Shown here: positions 47,041 to 58,726 of the stretch, piece by piece
How positions within the stretch are numbered: position 1 is the first letter of the stretch
Layout of the letters: each line of letters begins with the position of its first letter
Origin: Budorcas taxicolor
Lineage: Eukaryota; Chordata; Mammalia; Artiodactyla; Bovidae
DNA length: 64,000 nucleotides
Direction: 5' to 3'
NCBI RefSeq assembly: GCF_023091745.1
Contig: NC_068930.1
Location: 9,694,262-9,758,261 of the forward strand
Translations under genes and position numbers: made by a program
The notes under the pieces: generated by a model
The model's input: the letters and a program-made list of their open reading frames with translations, nothing else
Database searches by the model: none
Told to the model about the DNA's origin: nothing

Positions 47041-48664
47041 GAAAATGAGAGTAACAGAGATAGAGGGAGAGCAAGAAACAGAACATATATTACCAAAATT
47101 AAGAATTATTCTACAGAAATTAAAATAATTGTAATGAAACAGAAAGAATAATTTTATGCAAAAAACCAGACTACATAGACAAAAATGGACAAATTCCTAA
47201 AAAATTATGTGAGGAACTAAAGAAATAGGAAATCCAAACAGAATTAAAACAACAAATTTAATTAGTCACTTAAAATATTTATACTGTGAGAAAAACAGGT
47301 ACCATTTATCATTCATAGATTTTGTGAAGCATTTTTAAATAAACAGTACCAGTCCTAAAGAAACTTTATAAGCTAATCCTAGTATTTATATGGTAATGAA
47401 GACTCAAAATAGGCAAAACAATTTTGTAAAGAAGAATGAAGTTCGAGGACTGATACTACCTGATTTCAAGACTTATTTTAAACACAAGTACCAAGGCAAT
47501 TAGGAAAAGAAAGTCTTTTCAACAAATGGTGCTAGAATAGTTTGATATATCCATATACAAAAATAAACTTAGACCATAACCTTACATCACATAAAGTCAA
47601 ATGAAATTTGAGCAGATTGAATATATGTTCACAAAAGAATTTAGGAAAAATTTACAAACTGGGTTTTATAACAAATACTTTTGCTCTTCAAAATACACCA
47701 TTAAGAAAATGAAAAAGCAAGTCACAGACTGAGAGAAAATAATTCATACATTTGATAAAGGATTTGTATCTGAAATACATAAAAAATATAAAAATTCAAG
47801 TAGACGATGAATAAAACAGTTAAGATATGAGCATTTCACCAAAGAATACGTAATAATGGAAAATTTTCATATGAAAAGATGCTCATCGTCATTAGTGATT
47901 AGGGAAATTCAACTTAAAGCCACAATGAGACACCACCAGAAAGACTACAATCAAAAGACTGACAATACCAAGTGGTGATGAGGATGTGGCAAAAACAGAA
48001 TTCTCACACACACTGTTGATGAGATCATGAAATAATAAAGACACTTTTGAAAAGAGTTTGATGGTTTCTTACAAAGGTAAACAAATGCTTATGATGGACT
48101 CAGAAATTCCACTTGTAGTTTATTTAGCCAAGAAAGATGAATACATATGTCCACCCAAAGATCTGTACACAAACGTCTCTAATGGCACTATTCACACCTG
48201 CCAAAAACTGGAAACAGACCAAATGTCTATCAGTTGCTGAATGGTTAAAGAAAATATGGTATAGCCATACAATAAAATATAAATCAGCTCTACAAAAAGG
48301 AATGAACTACCAAGCGTGCAACTACATAAATTAACCTCAAAAACATTAAACTAAGTGAAAGTACCCAGACATAAAATTCTATATTGTATGATTCCATTTG
48401 CATGAAATCTCTATAAAAAGCAAAACAAGAGAGGCAGAAAGAAGGTCAGAAGTTGTGTCAGAGTGAGAGTGGACTGACTCCAGTTAAGTGTGAGGGAAGT
48501 TTTGGTGATGATGGAAGTGCTTTAGAAGTGGATCACGATCATGGTGGCACAACTGGTAAATTCACTAATAATCAGGAATTGCCATCTGAAATATCTTGAA
48601 TATCTATATCATAAATTTTATGGTATGTAGTAAATTATATCTCAATAAACCTGTTATAAAATGT
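47041..48664 (+). mobile_element. L1 ORF2 C-terminus and 3' UTR (sense)
   Basis: Continuation of the L1 split by BovB: ORF2 RT remnants (AGACAAAAATGGACAAATTC), the C-terminal CTCATCGTCATTAGTGATTA block around 47882, 3' UTR from about 48330 and an AT-rich end near 48660. Decayed. Confidence 0.75.
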
Positions 48665-48703
48665 TTGCCAAAAGAGATGTGGTACTAATTAGTATCCAGC
48701 TCA

Positions 48704-48912
48704 GTGAAATTGAAGTCGCTCAGTCATGTCCGACTCTTCGCGATCTCATGGACTGTAGCCTACCAGGCTCCTCCCTCCATGGGATTTTCCAGCCAGAGTA
48801 CTGGAGTGGGTTGCCGTTTCCTTCTCCAGGGGATCTTCCCGACCCAGGGATCGAACCCAGGTCTCCCGCATTCCAGGCAGACGCTTTAACCTCTGAGCCA
48901 CCAGGGAAGCCC
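48704..48912 (-). mobile_element. Bov-tA SINE
   Basis: Minus-strand, near full length: CGCTCAGTCATGTCCGACTC, B-box complement GGGATCGAACCC, head complement GAGCCACCAGGGAAGCCC. Confidence 0.93.
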
Positions 48913-49134
48913 AGACTGAGCTACTAATAACAAACTAACACAATCTAACTTCATTGGCTTTTTGACAAGGTTACTACATTAGAAGACCATAATCATAATA
49001 CATCAAGATTCCAGCATTAAAACCACTGATGTGTCTAACTAAAAAATTTATGATATTTTGATTCCACTTGTTTGACTTAGTATGAATAGAATGCTAGATT
49101 TCTAATTAAAAAAATAGATATGCAACAAACAACA
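48913..49134. other. Short unassigned stretch
   Basis: AT-rich intron between repeats; nothing supported. Confidence 0.4.
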
Positions 49135-49305
49135 AAGGTTTACTACAACTATAGTCAGTATCTTGTAATAACCTATAATGGAAAATAATCTCAAGAATGT
49201 ATGTGTATATATGTATAACTGAATCAACGTGTTGTGAACCTGAAACCTTGTAAGTCAACTATACTTCAATAAAATATATACATTAAGGAGAAAAAAAAAG
49301 GACAC
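49135..49305 (+). mobile_element. Ruminant L1 3' UTR end
   Basis: ATAATGGAAAATAATCTCAA, ATATGTATAACTGAATCAAC, AAGTCAACTATACTTCAATA, then an A-rich tail: the 3' end of ruminant L1 in sense orientation, severely 5'-truncated. Confidence 0.8.
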
Positions 49306-49450
49306 AAGGGAACATTTTGAGGCAATGGAAATATTCTATTTCTTGATTCCAGTGATGAGTTCATATCAAATTCATCAAAATCTATTCTAAAAAGGATACG
49401 TTTTACTGCACATTAATTGTATTTCAATAAACTTAACAAAAAAAAAAATG
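49306..49450 (+). mobile_element. L1M 3' end
   Basis: GGAAATATTCTATTTCTTGA ... TTACTGCACATTAATTGTAT ... CAATAAACTTAAC then an 11-A tail, typical of an old L1 3' terminus. Confidence 0.7.
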
Positions 49451-49506
49451 ACCTATCCTTCTTTGTCTAGGGGGAAAAAATGTTTAATGAATTTCTGTTG
49501 GAGTAT

Positions 49507-49775
49507 GGGCTTCCCTCATAGCTCAGTTGGTAAAGAATCCGCCTGCAATGCAGGAGACCCCCAGTTTGATCCCTGGCTTGGGAAGTTCCCCTGGAGAAGG
49601 GATAGGCTACCCACTTCAGTATTCTTGTGGTTCCCTGGTGGTTCAGCTGGTTAAAAACCCGCCTGCAAGAGACCTGGGTTCGATCCCTGGATTGGGAAGA
49701 TCCCCTGGAGAAGGGAAAGATTACCCTATAGTCCATGGGGTTGCAAAGAGTCGGACATGACTGAGTGACTTTCAC
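49507..49775 (+). mobile_element. Bov-tA SINE with duplicated tRNA-like head
   Basis: Two tRNA-like heads in tandem: 49507-49629 (CTTCCCTCATAGCTCAGTTG) and 49630-49775 (GGTTCCCTGGTGGTTCAGCT), each with its own B-box-like segment (CAGTTTGATCCC, GGGTTCGATCCC) and only one 3' body. Flanked by imperfect TGGAGTAT / TGGAGCAT, inside an antisense L1 3' UTR remnant. Confidence 0.8.
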
Positions 49776-49835
49776 TGGAGCATAGCTGCTTTACAATGCA
49801 TTGTTCTTTTCTACTGTACAAAGTGAATCAGGTGT
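49776..49835 (-). mobile_element. Ruminant L1 3' UTR scrap (antisense)
   Basis: TGGAGCATAGCTGCTTTACA and CTACTGTACAAAGTGAATCA match the antisense L1 3' UTR also seen at 34996-35070. Confidence 0.65.
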
Positions 49836-50579
49836 TTAAATTAGGAATGTCCTGCTGGAAGAAAAATTGGCAATTCTCTATCAAAACATAAAGGATATGG
49901 TTTTTCGACTCAGCCCCCGCCCCCAGAATAAAGCACCACTGATGTAAAGTATTACAGGTTTCTTCTGTACCTGTATCCTACCCTGTTAGACATTTTTATT
50001 GGTTACTTTTATAAAGATACTGAGGGCTTGCTTTTCAAATATGTAAGTGATTTAAAAGTGGGAAGGATAGCTAACTTGACAGCTAACAGAATCATGACTG
50101 AAAGTGATTTCATACCTATTTATTGGCAAATAATTTAAAGTTTCACAAAGGCAAGTTTCAGGATAAAATGTTACTGGCAGCTCTCTCTAGGTGGGAGTGT
50201 GAATTGCTACAACCCCTATGGAGAGTCATATACATTCCCCCGAACCAGCAGTTCTACTCTGATGAACGCACTGGTAGGAGCTACTCTCCCCTTGTGCCCT
50301 CAGGGTAACCTTTCATCTGAGTAGCTCTACCCAGGGCTCCCAGTTGTCTCCAGTTTAACTTCAACATGCCGGAAAAACACCATTTTCATTGTGTGCCATG
50401 ACATGAAAAGGACTGGGAAGCACTGCCTTAGAAAAGCTCTCATACATAAGCACCAAGAAACATGTACAAACAATGTTAAATCCAACAATCCCACATAAAA
50501 ACTACATCAACAACATCCATCACCTCAGTAGCAGAGAGCACACACCCAGATCTGAGTTTCTAAATACCACTCTCCAAAG
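49836..50579. other. Mostly unassigned intron, possible L1 remnant
   Basis: 50185-50290 (GTGGGAGTGTGAATTGCTAC) weakly resembles old L1 ORF2/3' UTR. Nothing else is supported. Confidence 0.4.
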
Positions 50580-51360
50580 GAAGAATAGAACGATCCTGGA
50601 ACTACTTATGATGGCAGAAAATAAGGAAGTGCTCAAAAAAAGATAGGCATGTTTCAAAAATACACAGGAGCCAACTATAAGGAGCTCTCAATGGCTAACA
50701 GTGGAACAATCTGAATAACAAAGTAATAACAGCACTGGATTATAACCCATAGAATAAAATAAATATCTAAGAGTTCTTATTGGCATGAATATAAAAGAGA
50801 GGAAGAATACTTTACAGAATTCCAATTAATAAATGTAGAAACAATGAAGGAAATACAAATGGCATAATTAGCCTGCTGCTGCTGCTGCTAAGTTGCTTCA
50901 GTCATGTCCAACTCTGTGCGACCCCATAGACAGCAGCCCACCAGGCTCCGCCGTCCCTGGGATTCTCCAGGCAAGAACACTGGAGTGGATTGCCATTTCC
51001 TTCTCCAGTGCAGGAAAGTGAAAAGTGAAAGTGAAGTCATACATCATATTAATTACTGTTGAAGGCAAGATCCACCAATGGATGCCCAAGATGTGAAGTG
51101 AGAAGAAACAGCATAATGACATAGCTTCAAAGTATCTCCCAAACACTGATCAATGACAAGGGGAAAATACAAAGTGGAGAAACTAGCCAACAGGTTCACC
51201 AAGAGATCAAGGTTAAACCACTAGTAACAAGACAGCAATATTATGCACCTCCCAATATGATGCACTGAGGAGGACGTAAGATCACTTCTGTGATATTCTT
51301 GTCAAAAACATAAAACTGAATCTAATCACAAGGAAACAGCAAATTCTATATTCAGTCTTT
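50580..51360 (+). mobile_element. Old L1M 3' region (sense)
   Basis: AAATATCTAAGAGTTCTTAT and TTGTCAAAAACATAAAACTG followed by AATCTAATCACAAGGAAAC resemble an L1M 3' UTR. It is interrupted by BOV-A2. Subfamily is uncertain. Confidence 0.5.
50872..51045 (-). mobile_element. BOV-A2 SINE, partial
   Basis: Minus-strand: (GCT)n, AAGTTGCTTCAGTCATGTCC, GGCAAGAACACTGGAGTGG, then AAAAGTGAAAGTGAAGT, cut in the linker. Confidence 0.88.
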
Positions 51361-51683
51361 TGTGCTAAATTTCTAGGATTCTGAAGGTAATGAGCCAGCA
51401 TCAATAGTTTCCCGAAAATTTCATTATGAGCAAAGTATAAAAGATAACTATAGGTAAGACTAGAAGACAGAAAAATTTAATTCCCCATAACATTATAAAT
51501 AATGGGTATGCCTTAAAATGCATACCACATATCATATACACGCATATTTAAGAAATTACTTAAGCAAGAATATCAACTTCTCATTGCATAGCATCTTAGG
51601 GTACTATGAACGATACAATGTGACAAGTCTTTCTCCCTTGGGTAACTAGATAATATAGTCCTTTCTCCTTAAATTTTGACTAT

Positions 51684-53000
51684 CAGTTCAGTTCAGTCGC
51701 TCAGTCATGTCCGACTCTTTGCGACTCCATGAATAGCAGCACACCAGGCTTCCCTGTCCATCACCGACTCCCAGAGTTCACTCAGACTCAGGTCCATCGA
51801 GTCAGTGATGCCATCCAGCCATCTCATCCTCGGCCATCCCCTTCTCTTCCTGCCCCCCAGTCCCTCCCAGCATCAGTCTTTTCCAATGAGTCAACACTGC
51901 ATGTGGTGGCCAAAGTACTGGAGTTTCAGCTTCAGCATCATTCCTTCCAAAGAAATCCCAGGGCTGATCTCCTTCAGAATGGACTGGTTGGATCTCCTTG
52001 GAGTCCAAGGGACTCTCAAGAGTCTTCTCCAACACCACAGTTCAAAAGCATCAATTCTTTGGCGCTCAGCTTTCTTCACAGTCCAACTCTCACATCCATA
52101 CATGACCACAGGAAAAACAACAGCCTTGACTCGACGGACCTTTGTTGGCAAAGTAATGTCTCTGCTTTTGAATATACTATCTAGGTTGGTCATAACTTTC
52201 CTTCCAAGGAGTAAGCGTCTTTTAATTTCATGGCTGCAGTCACCATCTGCAGTGATTTTGGAGCCCCAAAAAATAAAGTCTGACACTGTTTCCACTGTTT
52301 CCCTGTCTATTTCCCATGAAATGATGGGACCAGATGCCATGATCTTCATTTTCTGAATGTTGAGCTTTAAGCCAACTTTTTCACTCTCCACTTTCACTTT
52401 CATCAACAGGCTTTTTACAGGAGACAGGGATCAAGACCATCCCCATGGAAAAGAAATGCAAAAAAGCAAAACGGCTGTCTGAGGAGGCCTTACAAATAGC
52501 TGTGAAAAGAAGAGAAGCAAAAAGCAAAGGAGAAAAGGAAAGATATACCCATTGGAATGCAGAGTTCCAAAGAATAGCAAGAAGAGATAAGAAGGCCTTC
52601 CTCAGCAATCAATGCAAAGAAATAGAGGAAAAGAACAGAATGGGAAAGACTAGAGATCTCTTCAAGAAAATTAGAGATACCAAGGGAACATTTCATGCAA
52701 AGGTGGGCTCGATAAAGGACAGAAATGGTATGGACCGAACAGAACCAGAAGATATTAAGAAGAGGTGGCAAGACTACACAGAAGAACTGTACAAAAAAAA
52801 GCTTCACTACCAAGATAATCATGATGGTGTGATCACTGACCTAGAGCCAGAGATCCTGGAATGTGAAGTCAAGTGGGCCTTAAAAAGCATCACTATGAAC
52901 AAAGCTAGTGGAGGTGATGGAATTCCAGCTGAGCTATTTCAAATCCTGAAAGATGATGCTGTGAAAGTGCTGCACTCAATATGCCAGCAAAATTTGGAAA
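51684..53000 (-). mobile_element. BovB LINE copy 8 with 5' inversion and matched TSD
   Basis: One inserted unit made of two oppositely oriented BovB parts. 51684-52413 is minus-strand, from the RT thumb (KVKVESEKVGLKLNIQKMK) to the 3' end. 52414-53000 is plus-strand and covers the segment between endonuclease and RT up to ALKSITMNKASGGDGIPAEL and CQQ. The whole unit is flanked by a 12-bp direct repeat AAT(T/C)TTGACTAT (51672-51683 and 53001-53012, one mismatch), so it is a single insertion with an internal 5' inversion, not two neighbours. About 0.7-0.8 kb of consensus between the two parts is missing. Confidence 0.9.
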
Positions 53001-53012
53001 AATCTTGACTAT

Positions 53013-53469
53013 GGGAAGCAGCAAACATTTTTCTCCATCTTCCACTCCACGTGTGTACCTTTTCCCTCTCACTCTGTTTTCATTCATTCAATATTAATTG
53101 AACTAGCCATGTGAAAGGCAGGGCACCAAGAGCTGTAGGAGATACAGAGATAAGATTAATCACCTCCTGTTTCAAAGTTGCTTCCATTTTCTGATGCTTT
53201 TAAAAACAGGAGCTTTGAAACTTTTCCAGTTTTACCTTTCTTATTACAGTGGAATCACTGGCCTGGCTCAACTAACTACATCCTCCTTGAAAGTTGAAGT
53301 TGGTAAAAGAGACTTTTCCATCCTAATTTTCATGAAAATCATCTCTTTACTTGTCTTTTCACTTTTACCATTCAATTAAGCATCCTTATAACTATATTAA
53401 ATTTTTATTATATTATATATAATGCGTTAATAACATTACATTAAGTATTATTTCATTTTTCTTATTACA
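53013..53469. other. Short unique intron
   Basis: No gene or repeat assigned. Confidence 0.4.
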
Positions 53470-53864
53470 GAATTTTATAAGTAGAATCATATAATGTACA
53501 TTATTTTGTGACTGGTTTCTGTTACTCAAAGTTATATTAGTGAGGTTCAAACATACTATGGAATGTAATTGCATACTTCTTTTCATTTTCATCTAATATT
53601 TCAGTTTATGAATTATTCCACTTTGTGAATTAAACACTTTCAACCATTCTATTGTTAAAGGACACTTCTGCTGTCTCTAGCTGGAGATAATTATGAATAT
53701 TACGAGTTTGAGGAACATCACTACACATGTCCTCTGGTTCATACACAGAGTAAACCTGGGAGAATGGCTCCGTCAGAGCATACATGTCATCAACATAGGG
53801 CATGAAGCCCCTGCTGCTCCACAGGCTCATAAATGCTTAGTTTTCTCCATCTTTAAGTGAACTG

Positions 53865-54007
53865 GGCTGGGTCGAGAAGATCCCCTGGAGGAGGGAATGG
53901 TAACCCACTCCAGTACTCTTTCCTGGAGAACTCCATGGACAGAGGAGCCTGGTGGGCTACAGTCCATGGGGTCACAAAGAGTTGGATATGAGTGACTGAC
54001 TAACACA
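53865..54007 (+). mobile_element. Bov-tA SINE, 3' body
   Basis: Headless BovA body: GGGTCGAGAAGATCCCCTGG ... GGTGGGCTACAGTCCATGGG ... GAGTGACTGACTAACAC. Confidence 0.85.
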
Positions 54008-54257
54008 TTTATGTACTGTGGTTTAATTTGCATATCCCTGATAACTAACAAAGCATAACATATTAACATCTCTTTACTGGACATTTGTACTTCCTCTTTA
54101 GAAAAGTACCTGTTCAAACCTCCTGCCAATTCTCTGAGCTAGGTTGTCGACCTTTTCATACTGATTTGCCAGTTCATCATGGATAAAACTCTTTTGTCAG
54201 TTATATGTACTGCAGATATCTTCTCTCATGGTAAGGCATATCTTTTTTGATGGTCTA

Positions 54258-54452
54258 TATCAAGAAGGCACAAACTATGCTCCACATGTTAATTCTGTCC
54301 CACTCTCTATCTTGTATATAAAGTTTCACTTACTATACATCATTAAAATACTGTCCCTTTGTTTGCTTTCATGCTGCAAAGGCAGAGGTAAGTAGTTGGG
54401 GAAAGACAGTATCGCCAGAGTAATTGGCCCTTCACAAAAAAAAGTGTGTTAA
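54258..54452. mobile_element. hAT MITE (MER3-like) inside L1M
   Basis: GGCACAAACTATGCTCCACA at one end, then CATGCTGCAAAGGCAGAGGT and ATTGGCCCTTCACAAAAAAA at the other: same family as 14402. Flanking L1M text continues on both sides. Confidence 0.6.
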
Positions 54453-54615
54453 TCATTGACCTACATAATGAAAATGCTTTTTAAATTTCTCATGTCAATT
54501 TTTCATCAATCTTTTCCTTTATATCTATGTATTTTGTACCCTGTTTTAAGAAGTCCCTACTCTAAGGACATGAAGACATTCACCTGCATCATTCAGCCCA
54601 GGGGAATTAGTAGTT

Positions 54616-55720
54616 ATGTTGTTGTTGTTGTTGTTGTTCAGTCGCTCAGTCTTGTCCGACTCTTTGCAACTTTATGGACTGCAGCACGCCAGGCTTCCCT
54701 GTCCTTCACTGTCTCTCGGAGCTTGCTCAAATTCATGTCCCTTGAATCGGTGATGCCATCCAACCATCTCGTCCTCTGTTGTGCCCTTCTCCTCCCACCT
54801 TCAATCTTTTCCAACATCAGGATCTTTTCTAATGAGTCGGCTCTTCGCATCAGGTGGCCAAAGTATTGGAGATTCAGCTTCAGCATCAATCCTTCCAGTG
54901 AATATTCAGGATTGGTTTCCTTTAGGATTGACTGGCTTGATCTCCTATGCCAGCAAATTTAGAAAACTCAGTAGTGGCCACAGGACTAGAAAAGGTCAGT
55001 TTTCATTCCAATGCCAAAGAATGTTCAAACTACCACACAATTGCACTCATTTCACACACTAGCAAAGTAATACTCAAAATTCTCCAAGCTAGGATTCAAC
55101 AGTATGTGAACCGAGAACTTTCAAGTGTTCAAGCTGGATTTAGAAAAGGCAGAGGAACCAGAGAACAAATTGCCAGCATCCACTGGATCACTAAAAAAGC
55201 AAGAGATTTCCAGAAAAACATCTACTTCTGCTTCATTGACTACGCTAAAGCCTTTGTGTGGACAACAAACTGGAAAATTCTTAAAGCAATGGAATGCTAG
55301 ACCACCTAACCTCCTGAGAAACCTGTATGCAGGTCAAGAAGCAACAGTTAAAACAAGACATGGAACAAGAGACTGGTTCAAAATTGGGAAAGGAGTACGT
55401 CAAGGTTATATACTGCATGCTTATTTAACTTCTATGCAGAGTACATCATGTGAAATACACGGCTGGATGAAGCTGGAATCAAGATTGCTGGGAGAAACAT
55501 CAATAACCTCAGATATGCAGATGACACCACCCTTACGGCAGAAGTGAAGACGAACTAAAAAGAGCCTCTTGATGAAGGTGAACGAGGAGAGTGAAAAAGT
55601 TGACTTAAAACTCAATATTCAATAAATAAAGAGCATGGCATCTGGTCCCATCAATTCATGGCAAAGAGATGCGGAAACAATGGAAACAGTGACAGAGTTT
55701 TAGTTTAACTGCACTGTTGT
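54616..55720 (-). mobile_element. BovB LINE copy 9 with 5' inversion
   Basis: 54616-54944 is the minus-strand 3' end, starting with a (TTG)n tail. It is joined at 54945 to plus-strand RT sequence running from GCCAGCAAATTTAGAAAAC to GGAAACAGTGACAGAG. The plus part holds motif A remnants (FIDYAKAF, then a deletion), YADD (RYADDTTL near 55515) and several frameshifts. It retains the ACTGGATCA version at 55182. The order of the two parts fits a minus-strand insertion with an inverted 5' segment and about 0.3 kb lost. A target duplication is not clear. Confidence 0.82.
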
Positions 55721-55850
55721 AAGACAACAGTAAGATTTCACTTCTTACTTGATTTCTGTAAATGTTCCATGTGCTTGAAAAGAATATGTTTTCTTCAGCT
55801 GTAGAATATGTTATTCTATAAACCCCATTAGGTTAACTTCACATTTGAAA

Positions 55851-56149
55851 GACAGTTTTGCAAATAACTTGAGACCTAAAATGTCATCTCTCTCCTGAGA
55901 ATACTACTTGCTTCCATCAGGCATCTGGGGACATAAGCAACCTAAAATGCAGTGTCAGAAATCTTCATGTTTTTCTGGGTTAGGTGGTTGCCCAGACAAC
56001 TGGAAGCTGGGCTGCAATCCATGCAAGGCCTGCTTTAATTTCATACTCTCCTTATGAAATATTTTACCTGCAAAAATACTTCAGCATATATCCTAACAGA
56101 TTAGGACTTTTTAAAACAAACCCACAATACCATTACTGCACTTACTAAA
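55851..56149. other. Unassigned intron
   Basis: Nothing supported. Confidence 0.35.
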
Positions 56150-57090
56150 ATCAAGAACTTCTTAATACTGTCTAATAACTCTATCCATGTTCAATTTTTC
56201 CTGATAGTCAAAGAAACTGTGTTTTTGTAACTAGTTTATTTAAGTCAAAACATGAACAAGGTCCAACAGCTGCGTTTGGCTGATATGATTTCTAAGTCTT
56301 TTAACATTCATATCAGTTTTCTCTCTTTTCTTTCACATTTTCACTTACTTTAAAAAGTGGGTATTTGTCACAGAATTTCCAACATTCTAAATTTGACTTA
56401 TTGTGTTTTCATGGTGCCATTTAAAATATTTATTTACCCCTTGTATTCCCTGTAAACTGGTAGTTAGAGACGTTTAAACAGATTCAGGTTCAGTTTTCTT
56501 TGGCAAGATTATATCTTAAGTGGAGGGCTATATACTTCTGACTGCATCACACTGGGAAGGATATAATATCTGCTTGACCCAGTTCTAGTGATGTTTAGAT
56601 TAATCAGTGGATTCAAGTGCCATTGGCCTGATCCATCCAGTGCAAAGTTCCTCATCAACCTTGACCTCATGGTTCAGGAAGCTATGATCTTTGCTGGAAT
56701 CTATTATTTCATTAGATATTACAAAACATTGGTTTTTCTAACTGCATCATTCCTTCTATATTTATTAGCTATAGTTATTCCATATTGAAAAACTCTTCTT
56801 CATTCAACCATTTAATTACCCTGAAATATAACTGGGTTAAAAAAGGCATAATAATGTTTCTTTCCCTTTAAATTATTTCAAAGAACAAGTTGGGACCTTA
56901 TCAACCTCCAACTAGTTTTTTTTCAAGGAACATCATTATGAACTCACAAAAGTTTATGTATCTGTTGTGTTTTTAATTCACTTCAGTCATTATTCTTTTT
57001 GATGATCAAATTGTCCAGTGGTGACACCTCTATTATTTTCACAGGATCCTAACAGTCTTTGATTGGTTTTCTGTTCTCTGGCAGAAGACG
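56150..57090 (-). mobile_element. Ancient L1M 3' region (antisense)
   Basis: Weak similarity to old L1 3' regions: AAGGTCCAACAGCTGCGTTT, GATTCAGGTTCAGTTTTCTT, AACTGCATCATTCCTTCTAT, CAAATTGTCCAGTGGTGACA. Subfamily is uncertain. The 66-residue frame at 56588-56788 lies inside it. Confidence 0.5.
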
Positions 57091-57959
57091 TCCCAGGTAT
57101 ATATCTTTTATGCTGTGCCTCACTCAACCAAGCAACTAAGGTTTGTTGCAATGTAAAATGATTTGTAACAGTTGCAGTCGCTTCAGCCTGGGAAATCTTT
57201 ACTATGTTGTTAGGTCACCAGTGTCTTCAAAATAGGACTTTTTCCCTCCGGTTTCTCTAACTGCCCTTAACAGAGGGTCAGACTGAATTATTCATCCTGC
57301 CAATTTTGTATGCAGAAGTCCCCAAGTAAGTAAAACAGAAAGCACAAGGAAACCGACTAAGAGAATAATTTATTAGTGGAAAAGAGTACCCAAACCAGCT
57401 TTCTAAAGACCACTGTCTTCCACTGTATGTCATAAAATGGAAGACTAGCTCAGCATAGTCAACTAAACTGTGGTAGAATTTGGAAGAGATTCAGATCACA
57501 GTTCAGGGAGGTTTTGTTCCTGAATCCCGAAGTTGGTTCCAAAACTAATTTTCAATTAGTTTCAATTCAGCCATCAAAGAAGCTGCAAAATATCACACTG
57601 GCACTGGACTAAGAGCAAAAGAGAAATGGAAAATAACCATTAACAGGTCTAATTAGTGTGTTTAGCAGTGGCAGCAAAATGAGGAGCCAGATAACATCCA
57701 CCAACACACAGTCTGGATACCAAAACTCTTATACAATGGAATGAACAAGTTTTTAACACTCCAAATGCTAAGCATATACATCTAAAGTTGAGGTTAAAAG
57801 GGAGAGATCCTACAGGGAAAAAGACAAGGGTACCATTCTTTAATAAAATTCTTTTCACAGAAAAAACAGTCAAAAATTATTTTTGTTAGATGGCTGACAT
57901 ACTAAAACATACTAAACTTCATTATATGACTTCAACCATTTTTGCTTCAACCAGTCTCT
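57091..57959. other. Unique intron
   Basis: No gene or confident repeat seen. Confidence 0.45.
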
Positions 57960-58197
57960 TCCACAAGAAACAGTATTAAAAGACCCTGGCAGTAACAAGC
58001 AGGCCTCAGACGAGAGCACAGCCCTTGGCCAACCTGACCTTGGCTGCAGCCTTGTGAGACCCTAAGCAGGTAATTCAGCTAAGCTGTGCCTAGACTCCTG
58101 ATTCACAGACACTGAGATAATAAATGTGTGATTTTTTAAACTGCTAAATTTGTGGTCATTTGTTATCCAGCAATAGATAACTAATGTAGTATCACAA
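57960..58197 (+). mobile_element. MLT1-type ERVL-MaLR LTR, 3' part
   Basis: TTGGCTGCAGCCTTGTGAGA, CACTGAGATAATAAATGTGT and AACTGCTAAATTTGTGGTCA followed by CAATAGATAACTAATG form the MLT1 LTR end, including its polyadenylation-signal region. Confidence 0.8.
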
Positions 58198-58309
58198 GCT
58201 AGAACATGATTTTAATTTTTAATTTCCTCAACATGTAAATCTTTGCATTAGATATTTTTCAAGAAAATATGGATAAATTTCTGGTAACAGCTTAGAAAAG
58301 GCACTGAAT

Positions 58310-58445
58310 TGAAAAACAAAAGACAGGGTGTAAGGCATGGTTCTACTTACTAAGCAAACTTGTGTAAGTTTCACAACCTCTCAGGGCCTCAAGATTCCTT
58401 ATTTGTAATCAGGGATAAAACCTGCCCTTACAAAGCATGAAATAA
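58310..58445 (+). mobile_element. MIR SINE
   Basis: GGTTCTACTTACTAAGCAAA, GTGTAAGTTTCACAACCTCT, AATCAGGGATAAAACCTGC. Confidence 0.65.
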
Positions 58446-58680
58446 ACCAAAATCCAACTGCCTCTCATCAACAGTTCTGCTACCACTCTAGTGTAAACCA
58501 CCATCCTCTCTCCCTGGCTTATTTTAGCAGATTCCTGACTCATCTCTCAGTTTTGTCCTTGGCTCCTTCTTAACACAAGTTGCTTGCATGATCCTTTTAA
58601 ATCTAAGTCAGATGATATCACTCTTGTGCTCAAAATCTTCCTGTGGCCTTCCATCACATCTGGAATAAGTGTGATTTTAC
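58446..58680 (+). mobile_element. L2-like fragment
   Basis: TGCATGATCCTTTTAAATCT and CAGATGATATCACTCTTGTG then CTTCCTGTGGCCTTCCATCA resemble an ancient L2-associated repeat. Confidence 0.45.
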
Positions 58681-58726
58681 TTCTTGTTTTTTATTTATTG
58701 ATTTTATTGATTTTATTTTAATTTTA

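Larger units (their letters stand above)
53470..55850 (-). mobile_element. Old L1M (antisense), interrupted three times
   Basis: Antisense 3' UTR and ORF2 C-terminus: TATTGTTAAAGGACACTTCT, TTTAATTTGCATATCCCTGA, TGCCAATTCTCTGAGCTAGG, GAAGTCCCTACTCTAAGGAC, and after a BovB CATGTGCTTGAAAAGAATAT. It is split by Bov-tA (about 53865), an hAT MITE (54258) and BovB (54616). Confidence 0.7.

Noticed and set aside
51891..52406. 171-residue minus-strand frame
   Set aside because: BovB RT C-terminal sequence inside the 5'-inverted copy 8.
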